A stretch of DNA of 36,766 nt from Patescibacteria group bacterium (lineage in GTDB: Bacteria > Patescibacteriota > Gracilibacteria > UM-FILTER-43-11), in assembly GCA_018817125.1 (NCBI GenBank), contig JAHIUN010000010.1:1-36766 (forward strand), written 5' to 3'. Both the position numbers and the translations under genes were made by a program. Shown here piece by piece: positions 15,659-24,268 of the stretch. The notes beneath the pieces are model-generated. The model saw only the letters and a program-made list of their open reading frames with translations, was not told the DNA's origin and did no database searches. Every line of letters begins with the position of its first letter. Position 1 is the first letter of the stretch.

Positions 15659-17679
15659 TAGGAAAGTCCCTCAGGCTTTTCATTTTCACTACTCCAGAAT
15701 TTAATCCTTAAGAACTCCTTAAGCTTTTCATCATACTGCAATACCGTATCCACAAAGGTTGAATGACTCCATGTCAACGGGGCTACAGACAGATGCTCAC
15801 CACTAAAAGGATTCAGCTGTTCCGGCAGAATTCCGGCAGAATTCATATGGCTCATAGTCCATTGCATGGCTTTTTCTGCAGCTTCGAGATCTTTTTTATT
15901 TTTTGCTAATTTTAAAAGCCACTGAGCGTGCCAAAGAGTGGTAATGATCCATGGATTGCCTGGAATGTTACCGTAATCACCATTGACCCGCTGGTAATCA
16001 TCCTGTTCATAACGAGTTAAACCGCCCACTTCGGTTGGCACAGATAACGCTTCAAAAACCGCTTGATTGGTGGCCACGATTCGCTTGTCATCAGGAGGAA
16101 GTACGCCAAACATCCATAAGCCATGCAGGCTGGCATCAATAATAAAATCTTTTTTCATTTCTCCTGTTTCTTCATCGATTTCCAAACGCTTTAGAAATCG
16201 CTTTTCCTTCTCATCATACAAATGTTCTAAAATAGCCTCCTTGATCTTGCCGGCCGCTTTCTCGTAACGGCGATGATGATGAAAATGTCCCAGGATTTCC
16301 GACAGATGGGCCGCGGCCATCAGACCGGCATAAACCGATGAGGCCGTATAAGCCGACACACCGCGTTCCCGCTCCCATAAATCATAACTTGGCAATGGTA
16401 AGCCGGTTTTTGAGTCGGTGTAATTCATCATAAAATTACCCGCCTCCCGGATCAGCGGCTCATACATCTTTTGCACAAACTCAATATCACCGAAATGGTG
16501 ATAATGCTGATATAGAGCATGGATCACAATGGCGGTTTCATCCTCCTGAATCGGCAATTGTTTACCGCCTTTTTTGTACCACGGATGCCACGAAGATCCT
16601 TCACTTTCATCCGGATTGTATTTTGGCATTAAATACCCCTCTTTAGTGATTGCGTGGGCGCAGAATTCAAAAAATCGCTTACTCACCTCTCCATATCCCG
16701 CTCGGTCTAAAGCCATCGCGACCCAGGCTCCATCGCGGGGCCACATATAAGTGTAGGTGTCTTTGTTGAATTTCATAATGTCCGAATCATTGGCCGCGAT
16801 GATCGCTCCGCGATTGTCGATCTGAGTACGGATGATCAGCAGGCTCTGCTTGTAAGCATTTTGAAATTCCGAGGGCACTGATGCGGTTTTTTGATCCTCC
16901 TTATTCACCCAGCTCTGCCAGTAGTTAATGGTGTTTTCCAGTAGTTTTTCCGGTGTTTCATCCAAAATAAATTTATGGAGCCGGGTCACTTCTTCCATGT
17001 CCTTCCCCGCGCAGATCCAGAAATACAAAACAATTTTTTCCTTACGTTTCACCTCCAGATTAAATTGGACGGTCGAATCCACAGAACCTTGTTCAATGGC
17101 GTTTTCATGCAAAGAGCCATCTTCCGCGTCCCGCCAGGTTCCTTCCAGTCCCCGATACTCACTTTTACCAGTTGTGAACGAATCGACCCCCTCTTTTCCC
17201 TTTTCCGTCATCCCGCTGAACCAAAAGTAACGGCGTTTCCGATAGTGGATCATGGCTTTGTGTTCGGGTTCATAAAAAGCCGTATCTTGCTGTTTATCAC
17301 CGTACAAATGAAGATCCTGCGCAAAAAAGAGCCGGATGTGCCGGTCGTGGTCCGCTTCATTGTGAATCGTTATTTTCCGCACCAGAACATCCTCGGTGGG
17401 ATAAACAAAATCATTAAAATGAATGGTAAGCTGTAAATTATCATTTTTAGCCGATGAGTCCGTGACCACAGTGTTTTTTACATAGTGAATCGTGTGTTGC
17501 CAGTCCTGATTATGGAGCCAGGAAAAATGATGGTCCGTATATACCCCTATCCGATGCAGATGCTGATAAGCGATCTGGTCTTCCATGCCGACATACGGAA
17601 AATACAGGTCCCGAAGCATATTTTTTGAATCGAGCGCTACCAGCAGGTTGCCGTTGCCTGTAACGAGTGAACGGGGCAT
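15658..17679 (-). CDS. GH15 glucoamylase-family glycoside hydrolase
   Basis: A 673-residue protein with no signal peptide, so it is probably cytosolic. An N-terminal beta-sandwich domain (about 1-250) precedes the (alpha/alpha)6 barrel of family GH15. YMWPRDGAWVAMALDRAGY near 311-329 and the QEDETAIV substrate-site stretch near 378-385 are typical. The likely general acid is E436 in DLWERERG, and the likely base is E620 in LPEQLNPFSGEH. Family members release glucose from starch, glycogen or isomalto-oligosaccharides, and some are trehalases, so the exact substrate is open. It is the last gene of a leftward GT4-GH57-GH15 run, which supports an alpha-glucan role. Confidence 0.92.
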   Translation of the reverse strand: MPRSLVTGNGNLLVALDSKNMLRDLYFPYVGMEDQIAYQHLHRIGVYTDHHFSWLHNQDWQHTIHYVKNTVVTDSSAKNDNLQLTIHFNDFVYPTEDVLVRKITIHNEADHDRHIRLFFAQDLHLYGDKQQDTAFYEPEHKAMIHYRKRRYFWFSGMTEKGKEGVDSFTTGKSEYRGLEGTWRDAEDGSLHENAIEQGSVDSTVQFNLEVKRKEKIVLYFWICAGKDMEEVTRLHKFILDETPEKLLENTINYWQSWVNKEDQKTASVPSEFQNAYKQSLLIIRTQIDNRGAIIAANDSDIMKFNKDTYTYMWPRDGAWVAMALDRAGYGEVSKRFFEFCAHAITKEGYLMPKYNPDESEGSSWHPWYKKGGKQLPIQEDETAIVIHALYQHYHHFGDIEFVQKMYEPLIREAGNFMMNYTDSKTGLPLPSYDLWERERGVSAYTASSVYAGLMAAAHLSEILGHFHHHRRYEKAAGKIKEAILEHLYDEKEKRFLKRLEIDEETGEMKKDFIIDASLHGLWMFGVLPPDDKRIVATNQAVFEALSVPTEVGGLTRYEQDDYQRVNGDYGNIPGNPWIITTLWHAQWLLKLAKNKKDLEAAEKAMQWTMSHMNSAGILPEQLNPFSGEHLSVAPLTWSHSTFVDTVLQYDEKLKEFLRIKFWSSENEKPEGLS

Positions 17680-17704
17680 GTGTTAGTTAGGGGTTATTTA
17701 AGTT

Positions 17705-17724
17705 GCGGTCGCCATGGCGACCGC
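17705..17724. repeat. Perfect 20-bp palindrome
   Basis: GCGGTCGCCATGGCGACCGC reads the same on both strands. It abuts the first copy of the GC-rich hairpin element and lies in the GH57-GH15 gap. Confidence 0.85.
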
Positions 17725-17752
17725 AGGCGCGACGTCGGCGTCGCGCTTTCAG
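17720..17752 (-). repeat. GC-rich hairpin element, copy 1
   Basis: GCGCGACG (17727-17734) pairs with CGTCGCGC (17739-17746). On the minus strand the element reads CTGAAAGCGCG, then a variable loop, then CGCGCCTGCGGT. The same borders appear at 17776-17822 and 30173-30203. Confidence 0.7.
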
Positions 17753-17775
17753 AGATTGGAGAGGTCGTCATTTTA

Positions 17776-17822
17776 ACCGCAGGCGCGATGTCCTGAGTTT
17801 AATCGAAGGATCGCGCTTTCAG
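17776..17822 (-). repeat. GC-rich hairpin element, copy 2 (overlaps the GH57 stop)
   Basis: The 17 bases at 17776-17792 match copy 1 with one change, and TCGCGCTTTCAG (17811-17822) matches exactly. The loop is longer and includes TCCTTCGA. The element encodes the last GH57 residues (LKARSFD) and its stop. Confidence 0.7.
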
Positions 17823-19097
17823 GGTTAGTGAGTCAGCTATTCTTTGTTCAAAATCCGTCAGCGTATTCATGTAAGTAATAAACGCGTCGTATGGCGATTC
17901 ATACGGCGAAAAATAAGCATGCACATCACCGTCGTTCCAGTATTTGGTGCACATGTAATAAAAGTGATCGGATGTCTGTAATTTTCGCCAGTCATGCAGA
18001 AGGTCTTCCCGAATAACATCCTTATTGGCTTTAAGTTCATGCTCAATATCGAAAATCCGTTTCAAGGCGGATTCCTGTAATTGATTACTGCACCAGGCCG
18101 ATAAATCCCGCTCCATATCCGCCCACGACATCAGATGCGGTACATCCACGGCGCCCACAGGCTTATAGGCCTTGATGGTTTCGGAAGGGGTTTTAAATCC
18201 GATGTTCTGCTTCAGGCATTCGGCGGGCAGATGGCGCAGGAATTCAAAAATACCCGTGTCTTCCCACTGATGTTCGCCAAACGTCTCATAGTCCATAAAC
18301 AGGTTGATCGTCTCCCCATCCGTTGCCCTCAGCCACGACACATATTTATCCACATTTAAAGGCCATTCACTCCATCCCCGATTGCTGAACCGGAAAGCGA
18401 TGTCATCCGACAGTTTGTAATTTTTAAGCAGGAGTTTAAAGTCTTTCGGCAGGGTTTTCCGCATACGGTTTTTCCGGGCGATTTTACGGTCTTCCGGGTG
18501 CAGATCGACTTTATGAGGTTGGTACAGAAAATTAGGGCTTCGCCAGTCGAGGTAATAATCCCAGCCTTCGGCCAGAATTCCTTTATACCCCATCTCCCGG
18601 ATGAATTCCGCGATTTCATTATTATAAATCAGCTCCGTATTTCTGAATATTGTCGGCTTTTTGTGAAAAAGTTTGTGAACCAGCTGGCTGTGTTTGTGAA
18701 TCTGCTGAGCAAATTCGTCTTTCGAAAACAGCCAGGCGAGCGAATGATAATAAGTCTCACTCAGCACTTCTGCCTGCCCGGTTTTAAAAATAGCTTTAAA
18801 CGAATCCAGCACCTGTTTGCCGATTTCTCCGTACTCCAAACACTGTTCCATAAATACGCCAGACAAACTATAACTCACCCGGAATTCAGGGTGTTTATTC
18901 AAAAGCTCCAGCATCAGCTTGTTGGTTGACAGATAGGATTTGTTCGCCACTTTTTCGAAGACTTTTTTGTTCTGATAATCCGTAGGTCCTTCAAAATAAT
19001 CCTGTTTCTGACCCACTTCAAACACATTGCACTTGCTCAGCCGGTAGGGCTGGTGGACTTCGAAGTAAAAACAGATGGTTTTATTGTGATTTTTCAC
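17799..19097 (-). CDS. GH57 alpha-amylase-family glycoside hydrolase
   Basis: A 432-residue cytosolic enzyme of family GH57. Conserved region 1 is the N-terminal FEVHQPYRL (H15). Region 3, with FRNTELIYNNEIAEF, carries the probable nucleophile E155. Region 4 is FMDYETFGEHQWED, with D269 as the probable acid. GH57 enzymes cleave alpha-1,4-glucans or make branches; the short length and missing C-terminal domain suit an alpha-amylase rather than a branching enzyme. The start is a GTG with poor upstream context. It follows the GT4 gene on the same strand, and its last codons lie in a repeat element, which suggests the original C-terminus was altered. Confidence 0.92.
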   Translation of the reverse strand: MKNHNKTICFYFEVHQPYRLSKCNVFEVGQKQDYFEGPTDYQNKKVFEKVANKSYLSTNKLMLELLNKHPEFRVSYSLSGVFMEQCLEYGEIGKQVLDSFKAIFKTGQAEVLSETYYHSLAWLFSKDEFAQQIHKHSQLVHKLFHKKPTIFRNTELIYNNEIAEFIREMGYKGILAEGWDYYLDWRSPNFLYQPHKVDLHPEDRKIARKNRMRKTLPKDFKLLLKNYKLSDDIAFRFSNRGWSEWPLNVDKYVSWLRATDGETINLFMDYETFGEHQWEDTGIFEFLRHLPAECLKQNIGFKTPSETIKAYKPVGAVDVPHLMSWADMERDLSAWCSNQLQESALKRIFDIEHELKANKDVIREDLLHDWRKLQTSDHFYYMCTKYWNDGDVHAYFSPYESPYDAFITYMNTLTDFEQRIADSLTLKARSFD

Positions 19098-19114
19098 CTT
19101 CTAAGTTTTATTTT

Positions 19115-19202
19115 TTAATTTGTAATTTTTAATCAATTTTTATTGTCTAAGCTTTAAAATTAGATAGGTAATAAAAATTTAAAACTAAAAATTATAAATT
19201 AA
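19115..19202. repeat. AT-rich imperfect palindrome with 30-base arms
   Basis: The arm 19115-19144 pairs with 19170-19202 at about 27 of 30 positions with one 3-base gap. Both arms consist of TTAATTT, TAATTTTTA and ATTTTTATT words. The loop is 25 bases. It fills the gap between GH57 and GT4 and overlaps the GT4 stop. The high A+T content makes part of the match less surprising than in the other palindromes. Confidence 0.55.
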
Positions 19203-20419
19203 GTAGTTGCTTTTTTATATGAAGTAATAATATGTTTCGCCTGATCGTGCCAGCTCATCCGCTTAACCTCTTCCTCCCCCCTTTCTCTTAGTGTGGAATG
19301 CAGTTCAGGATAATCTAAAACCGCGATCACCTTGCTGGCCATTTCATCTACATCCCAAAAATCAACTCGAAGGGCGTTTTTAATGACTTCCGAAATACCG
19401 GATTGTTTAGAAATAAGCACAGGTGCACCATGCTGAATAGCTTCTAATGGTGCAATGCCAAACGGCTCAGAAACGGAGGGCATTACATACAGATCGGCCG
19501 AGCTGTAAGCACGGGCGACTTCATCACCTTTTAAAAAGCCGGAAAACAAAACATTGCGCTCAATTCCCAAATCAACGGCCATGTGAATGACCTGCTGCAT
19601 CATATCGCCATCTCCCGCCATCACGAATTTAACTTTACCTCTTTTATCGATTACTTTTTTAGCCATTTGAAGAAAGTAGTCGGGTCCTTTTTGCATGGTC
19701 ATACGGCCTAAAAACAGCACCACCTTATCTGTCGGATTGAGGTGATGGCTTTTGTGGTAAGTGCTGAAATTCGGTTTAACGGCGTTGTGTACTACGTCGA
19801 TTTTAAATTCAGGCACTCCATAATGTTTCATGATCATCTGCTTAGTCCTTTCACTTACCGCAATCACCCGGTCGGCATGCTCCATACCCCTCCGCTCCAT
19901 GTCATACACCTGTTGGTTGGGGTTTTCGCCGCTTCTGTCAAATTCCGTGGCGTGCACGTGCATGACATGCGGTTTGTCTGAATGCGCCTTAGCCTGAATA
20001 CCCGCTTCGGCCGTCAGCCAGTCGTGAGTATGAATAACATCATGCGGTACGCTTTTGGCATATTGAGAGGCCTGGGCGGCGTAACGGTAGACTTCTTCAA
20101 ATAGACTTTCTCCGTAAAGGGCTTTTGCATCCTTGTTTTTGAGTTTTTTCAAAAAGTCGCTGTAATTTTGCTGATTCAGATAAGGAGAATAAAGCCCGGA
20201 GGGGATTTTAATAGTCTCAATGGAGACATCTGAATCATTCGCGTCCAGAAGCTGTAAAGCGCCTGCCCCAAGTCCCTGCATTTCATCCGTTACTTTCGGG
20301 AGCACCAAAAAAACACGTTGCCCGTTTCCAATCAGTCCTTCGACGATTCCATGACAGGCAACTCCCAAACCTCCGCTGTTCATCGGGGGGAACTCCCACC
20401 CGAACATCAATATCTCCAT
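19199..20419 (-). CDS. GT4-family glycosyltransferase (glycogen-synthase-like)
   Basis: A 406-residue GT-B fold enzyme. The N-terminal domain opens MFGWEFPPMNSGGLGV, the glycine-rich acceptor loop shared by glycogen-synthase-like GT4/GT5 enzymes. It also has HDVIHTHDWLTAEA near 142-156. The C-terminal nucleotide-sugar domain has VLFLGRMTMQKGPDYF near 225-240 and the EX7E motif (E318 to E326 in SEPFGIAPLE). It probably adds glucose from an activated donor onto an alpha-glucan or related polymer, but the donor and product are not provable here. It leads the leftward run with GH57 and GH15, a combination seen in many bacteria and archaea with intracellular alpha-glucan turnover. Confidence 0.88.
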   Translation of the reverse strand: MEILMFGWEFPPMNSGGLGVACHGIVEGLIGNGQRVFLVLPKVTDEMQGLGAGALQLLDANDSDVSIETIKIPSGLYSPYLNQQNYSDFLKKLKNKDAKALYGESLFEEVYRYAAQASQYAKSVPHDVIHTHDWLTAEAGIQAKAHSDKPHVMHVHATEFDRSGENPNQQVYDMERRGMEHADRVIAVSERTKQMIMKHYGVPEFKIDVVHNAVKPNFSTYHKSHHLNPTDKVVLFLGRMTMQKGPDYFLQMAKKVIDKRGKVKFVMAGDGDMMQQVIHMAVDLGIERNVLFSGFLKGDEVARAYSSADLYVMPSVSEPFGIAPLEAIQHGAPVLISKQSGISEVIKNALRVDFWDVDEMASKVIAVLDYPELHSTLRERGEEEVKRMSWHDQAKHIITSYKKATT

Positions 20420-20460
20420 TTTGTTTAAATTTTTCTGATTTGGCGCTTTTGAACTTTCAG

Positions 20461-20562
20461 GACCATTACGATGATTGTGATTATTACGACTATTAAAGTG
20501 AGTTAAATATGAATATTTATCTTAATAGTCTTTACAATCATAAAAGTCCTAAAAATCGTAAT
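20461..20562. repeat. Nested palindrome upstream of GT4
   Basis: Three exact arm pairs nest around one centre: GACTATTAA (20488-20496) with 20522-20530, ATGATTGT (20471-20478) with 20534-20541, and ATTACGAT (20465-20472) with 20555-20562. The left arm also repeats ATTACGA twice. This is the main content of the 342-base gap 20420-20761. The remainder is AT-rich and holds the sigma-factor promoter. Confidence 0.75.
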
Positions 20563-20693
20563 TAATAAATCTTTACATTATAGCATAAACAAGCCAAAAA
20601 CTCAATCTTCATAAGTTGACGAAAGTAGTAAAAAAGTCATAGTTATAGAACTGTGTCTGAAGGTTGGCAGAATTGTTACTGATTTTAAAAAAA

Positions 20694-20722
20694 TTGCTTA
20701 AAAAAAGTTTTTGTTTTACAAT
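20694..20722 (+). promoter_or_regulatory. Promoter of the sigma-factor gene
   Basis: TTGCTT (20694-20699) and TACAAT (20717-20722, 5 of 6 bases) are 17 bases apart. Transcription would begin near 20729. A second, weaker candidate is TTGACG (20616-20621) with TAGTTA (20640-20645), 18 bases apart. Confidence 0.55.
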
Positions 20723-20761
20723 AAACAACCTGTTTCAGAATCTCTCCTTTTTGTAACAATC

Positions 20762-21292
20762 GTGGATAATACACAATCTCAACATAATCGGTTTATCGCG
20801 CATTACCATGAGCACAAAGATAAGCTCTTTAATTACCTCATGGCGCGTCTGAATTTTGATCGCCAGCAGTCAGAAGATCTTTTGATGGACGTGGTGCTGA
20901 AAGCATATGAGAAATTTCATACCTTTGATCCGGAAAAAGGCGCCTTCCAGACGTGGATTTTTACCCTGGCGCATAATCATCTGGTCAACTTTTGGCGAAG
21001 TAACAAAAAACTCGTTTCATTGGATGAGTTGGATGAAAAAGGCATTTATCCGGCAACTGCGAAATCCTGTGAGCAGGTAAGCCGGCAACTTGAAACACAA
21101 AAAATCCATCATATTTTATCGCTTATGAAAGAGGGGGAAAGAGAAATCATTACTCTTCGTTACCTACAAGATTTGGATTACGCGGAAATCGCTCAGATCA
21201 CCGGTAAAAAAGAAGGCGCTATCCGCACAGGCCTGTCCCGCGCCCTTAGCCGCTTCACTGAGCTTTACCATAAAATTTATTCTTCCTCTTAA
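20762..21292 (+). CDS. ECF-type sigma-70 family RNA polymerase sigma factor
   Basis: A protein of about 176 residues with only regions 2 and 4, the ECF architecture. Region 2 runs from FIAHYHEHKDKLFNYL through EDLLMDVVLKAYEKFHTF to FQTWIFTLAHNHLVNFWR. Region 4 is a helix-turn-helix with EREIITLRYLQDLDYAEIAQITGKKEGAIRTGLSRAL. The frame opens back to a TTG at 20711, but that lies inside the best promoter, so I take the in-frame GTG at 20762, before DNTQSQ. The adjacent downstream gene encodes a one-pass membrane protein with a cytosolic N-terminus, the classic sigma/anti-sigma arrangement. Its regulon is unknown. Confidence 0.9.
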   Translation: MDNTQSQHNRFIAHYHEHKDKLFNYLMARLNFDRQQSEDLLMDVVLKAYEKFHTFDPEKGAFQTWIFTLAHNHLVNFWRSNKKLVSLDELDEKGIYPATAKSCEQVSRQLETQKIHHILSLMKEGEREIITLRYLQDLDYAEIAQITGKKEGAIRTGLSRALSRFTELYHKIYSSS

Positions 21293-21347
21293 ATTTTAAT
21301 GTAACAAAATTTTCATGGCTGTGTATTTAATAGCGTAACCCACTCGC

Positions 21348-22643
21348 ATGAAGTCCGAAGTTAAATTCATCAAAGGCCTGTTTAAAAAGGTAAAACCTTT
21401 TAGGCTCAGTCCCGAACAGGACGAGCGTATTTTAAAGGCTATTGATAATAGTCGGGCAGAAGGTGAGTTTGTTGCCTTGAAAAATAAACCCTCCATTTTT
21501 AATTTTTTAACACAAATAACCATGAATACGTTTAAAAAATACGTCGCGTCCGCAGTAGCGGTCGTGGTCGTGATCGCAGGAATGATGTATTTCAACCAGA
21601 ATTCCTACGCGTATCACCTTAATAAAGCCAAAGTTGCTCTGGCTCAGCTCGAAGCCGTTCTTGAGGGCAATCCTAACCAATTATCTCTCATTCCGGCCGC
21701 TTACGCGGAAGATGAAGAGGTTGTTGTTGATGAAGAGGCGGTAGAAGAACTGGTCGAAGAGATTGTCGATGAAACGGAAGAGGCTATTGAAGCCGCCGAA
21801 GACCTTACTGATCCTGAAGAACTTCAGGACGCTTTGGAGGATATCAGTGAAGTCCAGGAAGAAGAGGTCGATGTGCTTTCCGACGCAGCGGAAGTGGTTG
21901 AAGGCGAAGAAGTGGCTGAAGCCGTCGCTGACGCGCTTGAAACGACTGCCGAACAGCAAGAGTTGGTAGAAGAGGCCATCGAATTTGTGGAGGAGGCTAC
22001 CGAAAATGGCGAGGAAGAAGTCGCTATCGACATCGAGACCACTAAAGACAAAGAGACCGCCGAAGAAGAGTGTGCTGAAGGAGAAGATTGTGAGGAGGAG
22101 GCCGACGAAAAATTAGCCGAGGCACAAAAACGTTTTGAAGAAGCCCAGCAGGTCATGGAACAGCTGCGAGCCGGCGAGCACGATGGGGAAGCGCTCGCTA
22201 AACTGGAGATGAAAATGGAAAAAGTCCAGGCCGCTTTAGAACAAGGAAAAGTCGGTCGTGTTCATGGTCTGACCACCGCGGTTCAGGCGAAAGCCCGCAA
22301 TATGGAACGGAAGGTAGAAAAGGCCCAAAAGAAGGGTGAAGATGCCGATGAGCAGGATGAAGAAGAAGTGTCTGACGAAGACGTAGCAGATGAATCCGAA
22401 TCATCCGATGAATCCGTAGAGACGCAGGATTCTGCGTCTCAGGATGAAGAAGAGGTAGTTGCAGAAGAAGCCGAAGACCTTAAGGGCAAAAAAGATGAAG
22501 CGAAGATAAAAGGAAATAAGGTCGATGAATCTAATGAAGATGAATTGGAAGAAGATGGGGATGAAGATGGAGGTGCTTTTGACCTACGAGCCCCTAAGGG
22601 AAATCAAGAAGACAAGGAAAATCAGGGGAATAAAAAAGATTAA
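21348..22643 (+). CDS. Probable membrane anti-sigma factor with a DUF5667-like segment and acidic tail
   Basis: A 431-residue protein. A basic N-terminal stretch of about 60 residues (KFIKGLFKKVKPFRLSPEQDERIL) would face the cytosol and could hold the sigma factor. One membrane helix spans about 64-83 (YVASAVAVVVVIAGMMYF). The helix just outside, YHLNKAKVALAQLEAVLE, resembles DUF5667, a domain common in proteins encoded beside ECF sigma genes. From about residue 120 to the end it is extremely rich in Glu, Asp and Ala, with a more basic helical patch near 255-325 (AEAQKRFEEAQQVMEQL). The acidic extracytoplasmic tail could sense cations, wall polymers or pH, which is inference only. It lies 55 bases after the sigma gene. 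Confidence 0.7.
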   Translation: MKSEVKFIKGLFKKVKPFRLSPEQDERILKAIDNSRAEGEFVALKNKPSIFNFLTQITMNTFKKYVASAVAVVVVIAGMMYFNQNSYAYHLNKAKVALAQLEAVLEGNPNQLSLIPAAYAEDEEVVVDEEAVEELVEEIVDETEEAIEAAEDLTDPEELQDALEDISEVQEEEVDVLSDAAEVVEGEEVAEAVADALETTAEQQELVEEAIEFVEEATENGEEEVAIDIETTKDKETAEEECAEGEDCEEEADEKLAEAQKRFEEAQQVMEQLRAGEHDGEALAKLEMKMEKVQAALEQGKVGRVHGLTTAVQAKARNMERKVEKAQKKGEDADEQDEEEVSDEDVADESESSDESVETQDSASQDEEEVVAEEAEDLKGKKDEAKIKGNKVDESNEDELEEDGDEDGGAFDLRAPKGNQEDKENQGNKKD

Positions 22644-22666
22644 ATCCCCTTAACCTTTAAAGTTTT

Positions 22667-22714
22667 AAAAAAGCCCTCATCCTACGCTGAAGCTACGGAT
22701 GACAGGGCTTTTTT
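22667..22714. terminator. Bidirectional intrinsic terminator
   Basis: AAAAAAGCCCT (22667-22677) pairs perfectly with AGGGCTTTTTT (22704-22714), and CATCC pairs with GGATG inside. It has T-runs on both strands, serves the convergent anti-sigma and ROK genes, and overlaps the ROK stop. Confidence 0.92.
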
Positions 22715-23522
22715 AGTGGATAAGAAGTCGTACCACCCCCTTCGCCACCGACGTCCGGCTGCCGGCATCAAGAAGCTTGGGCACCTGTTTAGCGAGCGAA
22801 TGTTGTCGGATGATCGTCACTAACTGCCGTTTTTTATCTGCCAGATGATGACAATAAACCGACCCGCCCAAAACAATCACCTCCGGATTGAAAATCAGGT
22901 TTAAATTGGAAAGTCCGATACCAAAATTCTCAACTAAATCCTTTTTAAGGCGCGGATATTTTTTTAAATAATAACCGCTGGTATTTTGTTCAAAGGTTTT
23001 CAGTTTTTTATCCGATTGTCTGATCACCATATGACCGAATTCGCCGGCAAAACCATCCTTTCCGTACACCAATTTACCATCAGTAATAGCCGCTCCGCCT
23101 AAACCTGTTCCCACCATCACCGCGAGGATGTTTTTGGATTTTTTGAGTGTTGTCTTTTGGCTTTCTTCAGCCAAAAAACCGTTAATATCATTGTCCACGT
23201 AAATGTCCACTTTATACCGCTTTTTAAGTAACATTTTAAGCTTTAAATCTTTACCGGTCGGCAAATGCGGTGCGTGAACCAGCACTCCTTTTTTCCAATC
23301 CACAATACCCGGCACCGCCACACCGATTCCCTTTATCGATTGGTCAAAAAACGCATCGATCAGACTGTATAATTGCCTCAAAAATCCCACTTTTCCATGC
23401 AGGACATCGGTTTTTATTTGTTTTTCGTTGAATTTATTCAGTTTGGCGTCAAACGTCTGGATCAGTATTTTACTGCCGCCAATATCAATGCCGATGTATT
23501 TTGTTTTTGTATTTGGTCGCAT
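22713..23522 (-). CDS. ROK-family sugar kinase
   Basis: A 269-residue ASKHA-fold protein. The phosphate motif GIDIGGSKILIQTFD is at 11-25, VAVPGIVDWKKG is near 68-79, DNDINGFLAEE is near 108-118, and VGTGLGGAAITDGKLVYG is followed by GEFGHMV. ROK kinases usually carry a zinc cluster of the CxCGxxGC type soon after the GH motif. Here the GH is present but the cysteines are absent and the segment is shortened. That makes substrate assignment to glucose uncertain; a glucokinase or N-acetylmannosamine kinase role is possible. The EEP gene lies 11 bases upstream on the same strand. It may phosphorylate glucose released by the GH15 enzyme. Confidence 0.82.
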   Translation of the reverse strand: MRPNTKTKYIGIDIGGSKILIQTFDAKLNKFNEKQIKTDVLHGKVGFLRQLYSLIDAFFDQSIKGIGVAVPGIVDWKKGVLVHAPHLPTGKDLKLKMLLKKRYKVDIYVDNDINGFLAEESQKTTLKKSKNILAVMVGTGLGGAAITDGKLVYGKDGFAGEFGHMVIRQSDKKLKTFEQNTSGYYLKKYPRLKKDLVENFGIGLSNLNLIFNPEVIVLGGSVYCHHLADKKRQLVTIIRQHSLAKQVPKLLDAGSRTSVAKGVVRLLIH

Positions 23523-23533
23523 AGTTATTTCGT

Positions 23534-24268
23534 CTAATTATCAATTTCCACATATACCGGTAAATGGTCAGAAAAAAGCGAGTTAATCACACCGGACGTT
23601 TTCACTTTAATCGATTCACAGACCATAATAAGATCAAGTGGACGACACGGATTAAAGGCGGGAAAAGTGGGATTTTTCTGGACCAGTTTTAAGTGAGTTT
23701 CTTTTAGGAATTCCCGCACTTCCTCCAGACCGTTATAAATATTAAAATCTCCGCATACCAAATGGGCCCGCGGACATTTTTTAAGTATCTCTGTGATTTC
23801 TTTCATTTGGACTTTGCGCAGTTTTTTTCGCAATACCCCCAAATGAACCGTAAAAATACTGATGTTATTTACAATGAATTCCTGTACCAGGGTGTCCATG
23901 CCATTTTTTAAATAATGCTGGATTACTTTGCCTGACCGTCGGCTTAAAATAGCATCGTGATGTTTGGCGAGAAAAGGCAGTTTACAATACCAGGAGCCAG
24001 GATGATATTTGGAGGAAGTCTTCCAAAAATTATAACGAAGCTTGCGCATAATCGCCTGAGTCTGACTTTTAAAACGGCTTCGGAAGGAGCCAGCATCCGT
24101 TTCCAGTAAACAGACGACATCAGCCCGTTCGGTTTTAAGGAATTTGGCGATTTTGTGAATATGCCCTTTGGGCACGCGAAAATAGCGCCAGAACTTCAGA
24201 AAATACTCTTTAAAAGAGCCTTTTAGCCCCGTACTATAGCCGATGTTATAAAGCAATATCTTCATCAT
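23534..24268 (-). CDS. Endonuclease/exonuclease/phosphatase (EEP) family hydrolase
   Basis: A 244-residue metal-dependent hydrolase with the EEP active-site pattern: Asn in LLYNIGY near residue 7, Glu in VVCLLETDAG near 56, the GDFNIYNG motif near 173, LDLIMV near 210 and SDHLPVYVEI near 233-242. The family includes DNA endonucleases, sphingomyelinases and inositol phosphatases, and the motifs do not separate these. No signal peptide is evident. Basic residues are frequent in the N-terminal half, which would suit a nucleic-acid or phospholipid substrate. It leads a two-gene run with the ROK kinase. The 86-base gap to the divergent FnIII gene is AT-rich and holds no clear promoter. Confidence 0.85.
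   Translation of the reverse strand: MMKILLYNIGYSTGLKGSFKEYFLKFWRYFRVPKGHIHKIAKFLKTERADVVCLLETDAGSFRSRFKSQTQAIMRKLRYNFWKTSSKYHPGSWYCKLPFLAKHHDAILSRRSGKVIQHYLKNGMDTLVQEFIVNNISIFTVHLGVLRKKLRKVQMKEITEILKKCPRAHLVCGDFNIYNGLEEVREFLKETHLKLVQKNPTFPAFNPCRPLDLIMVCESIKVKTSGVINSLFSDHLPVYVEIDN

Noticed and set aside
20711-20761. TTG start for the sigma factor
   Set aside because: The segment overlaps the -10 of the best promoter, and homologous region 2 begins well after the GTG at 20762.
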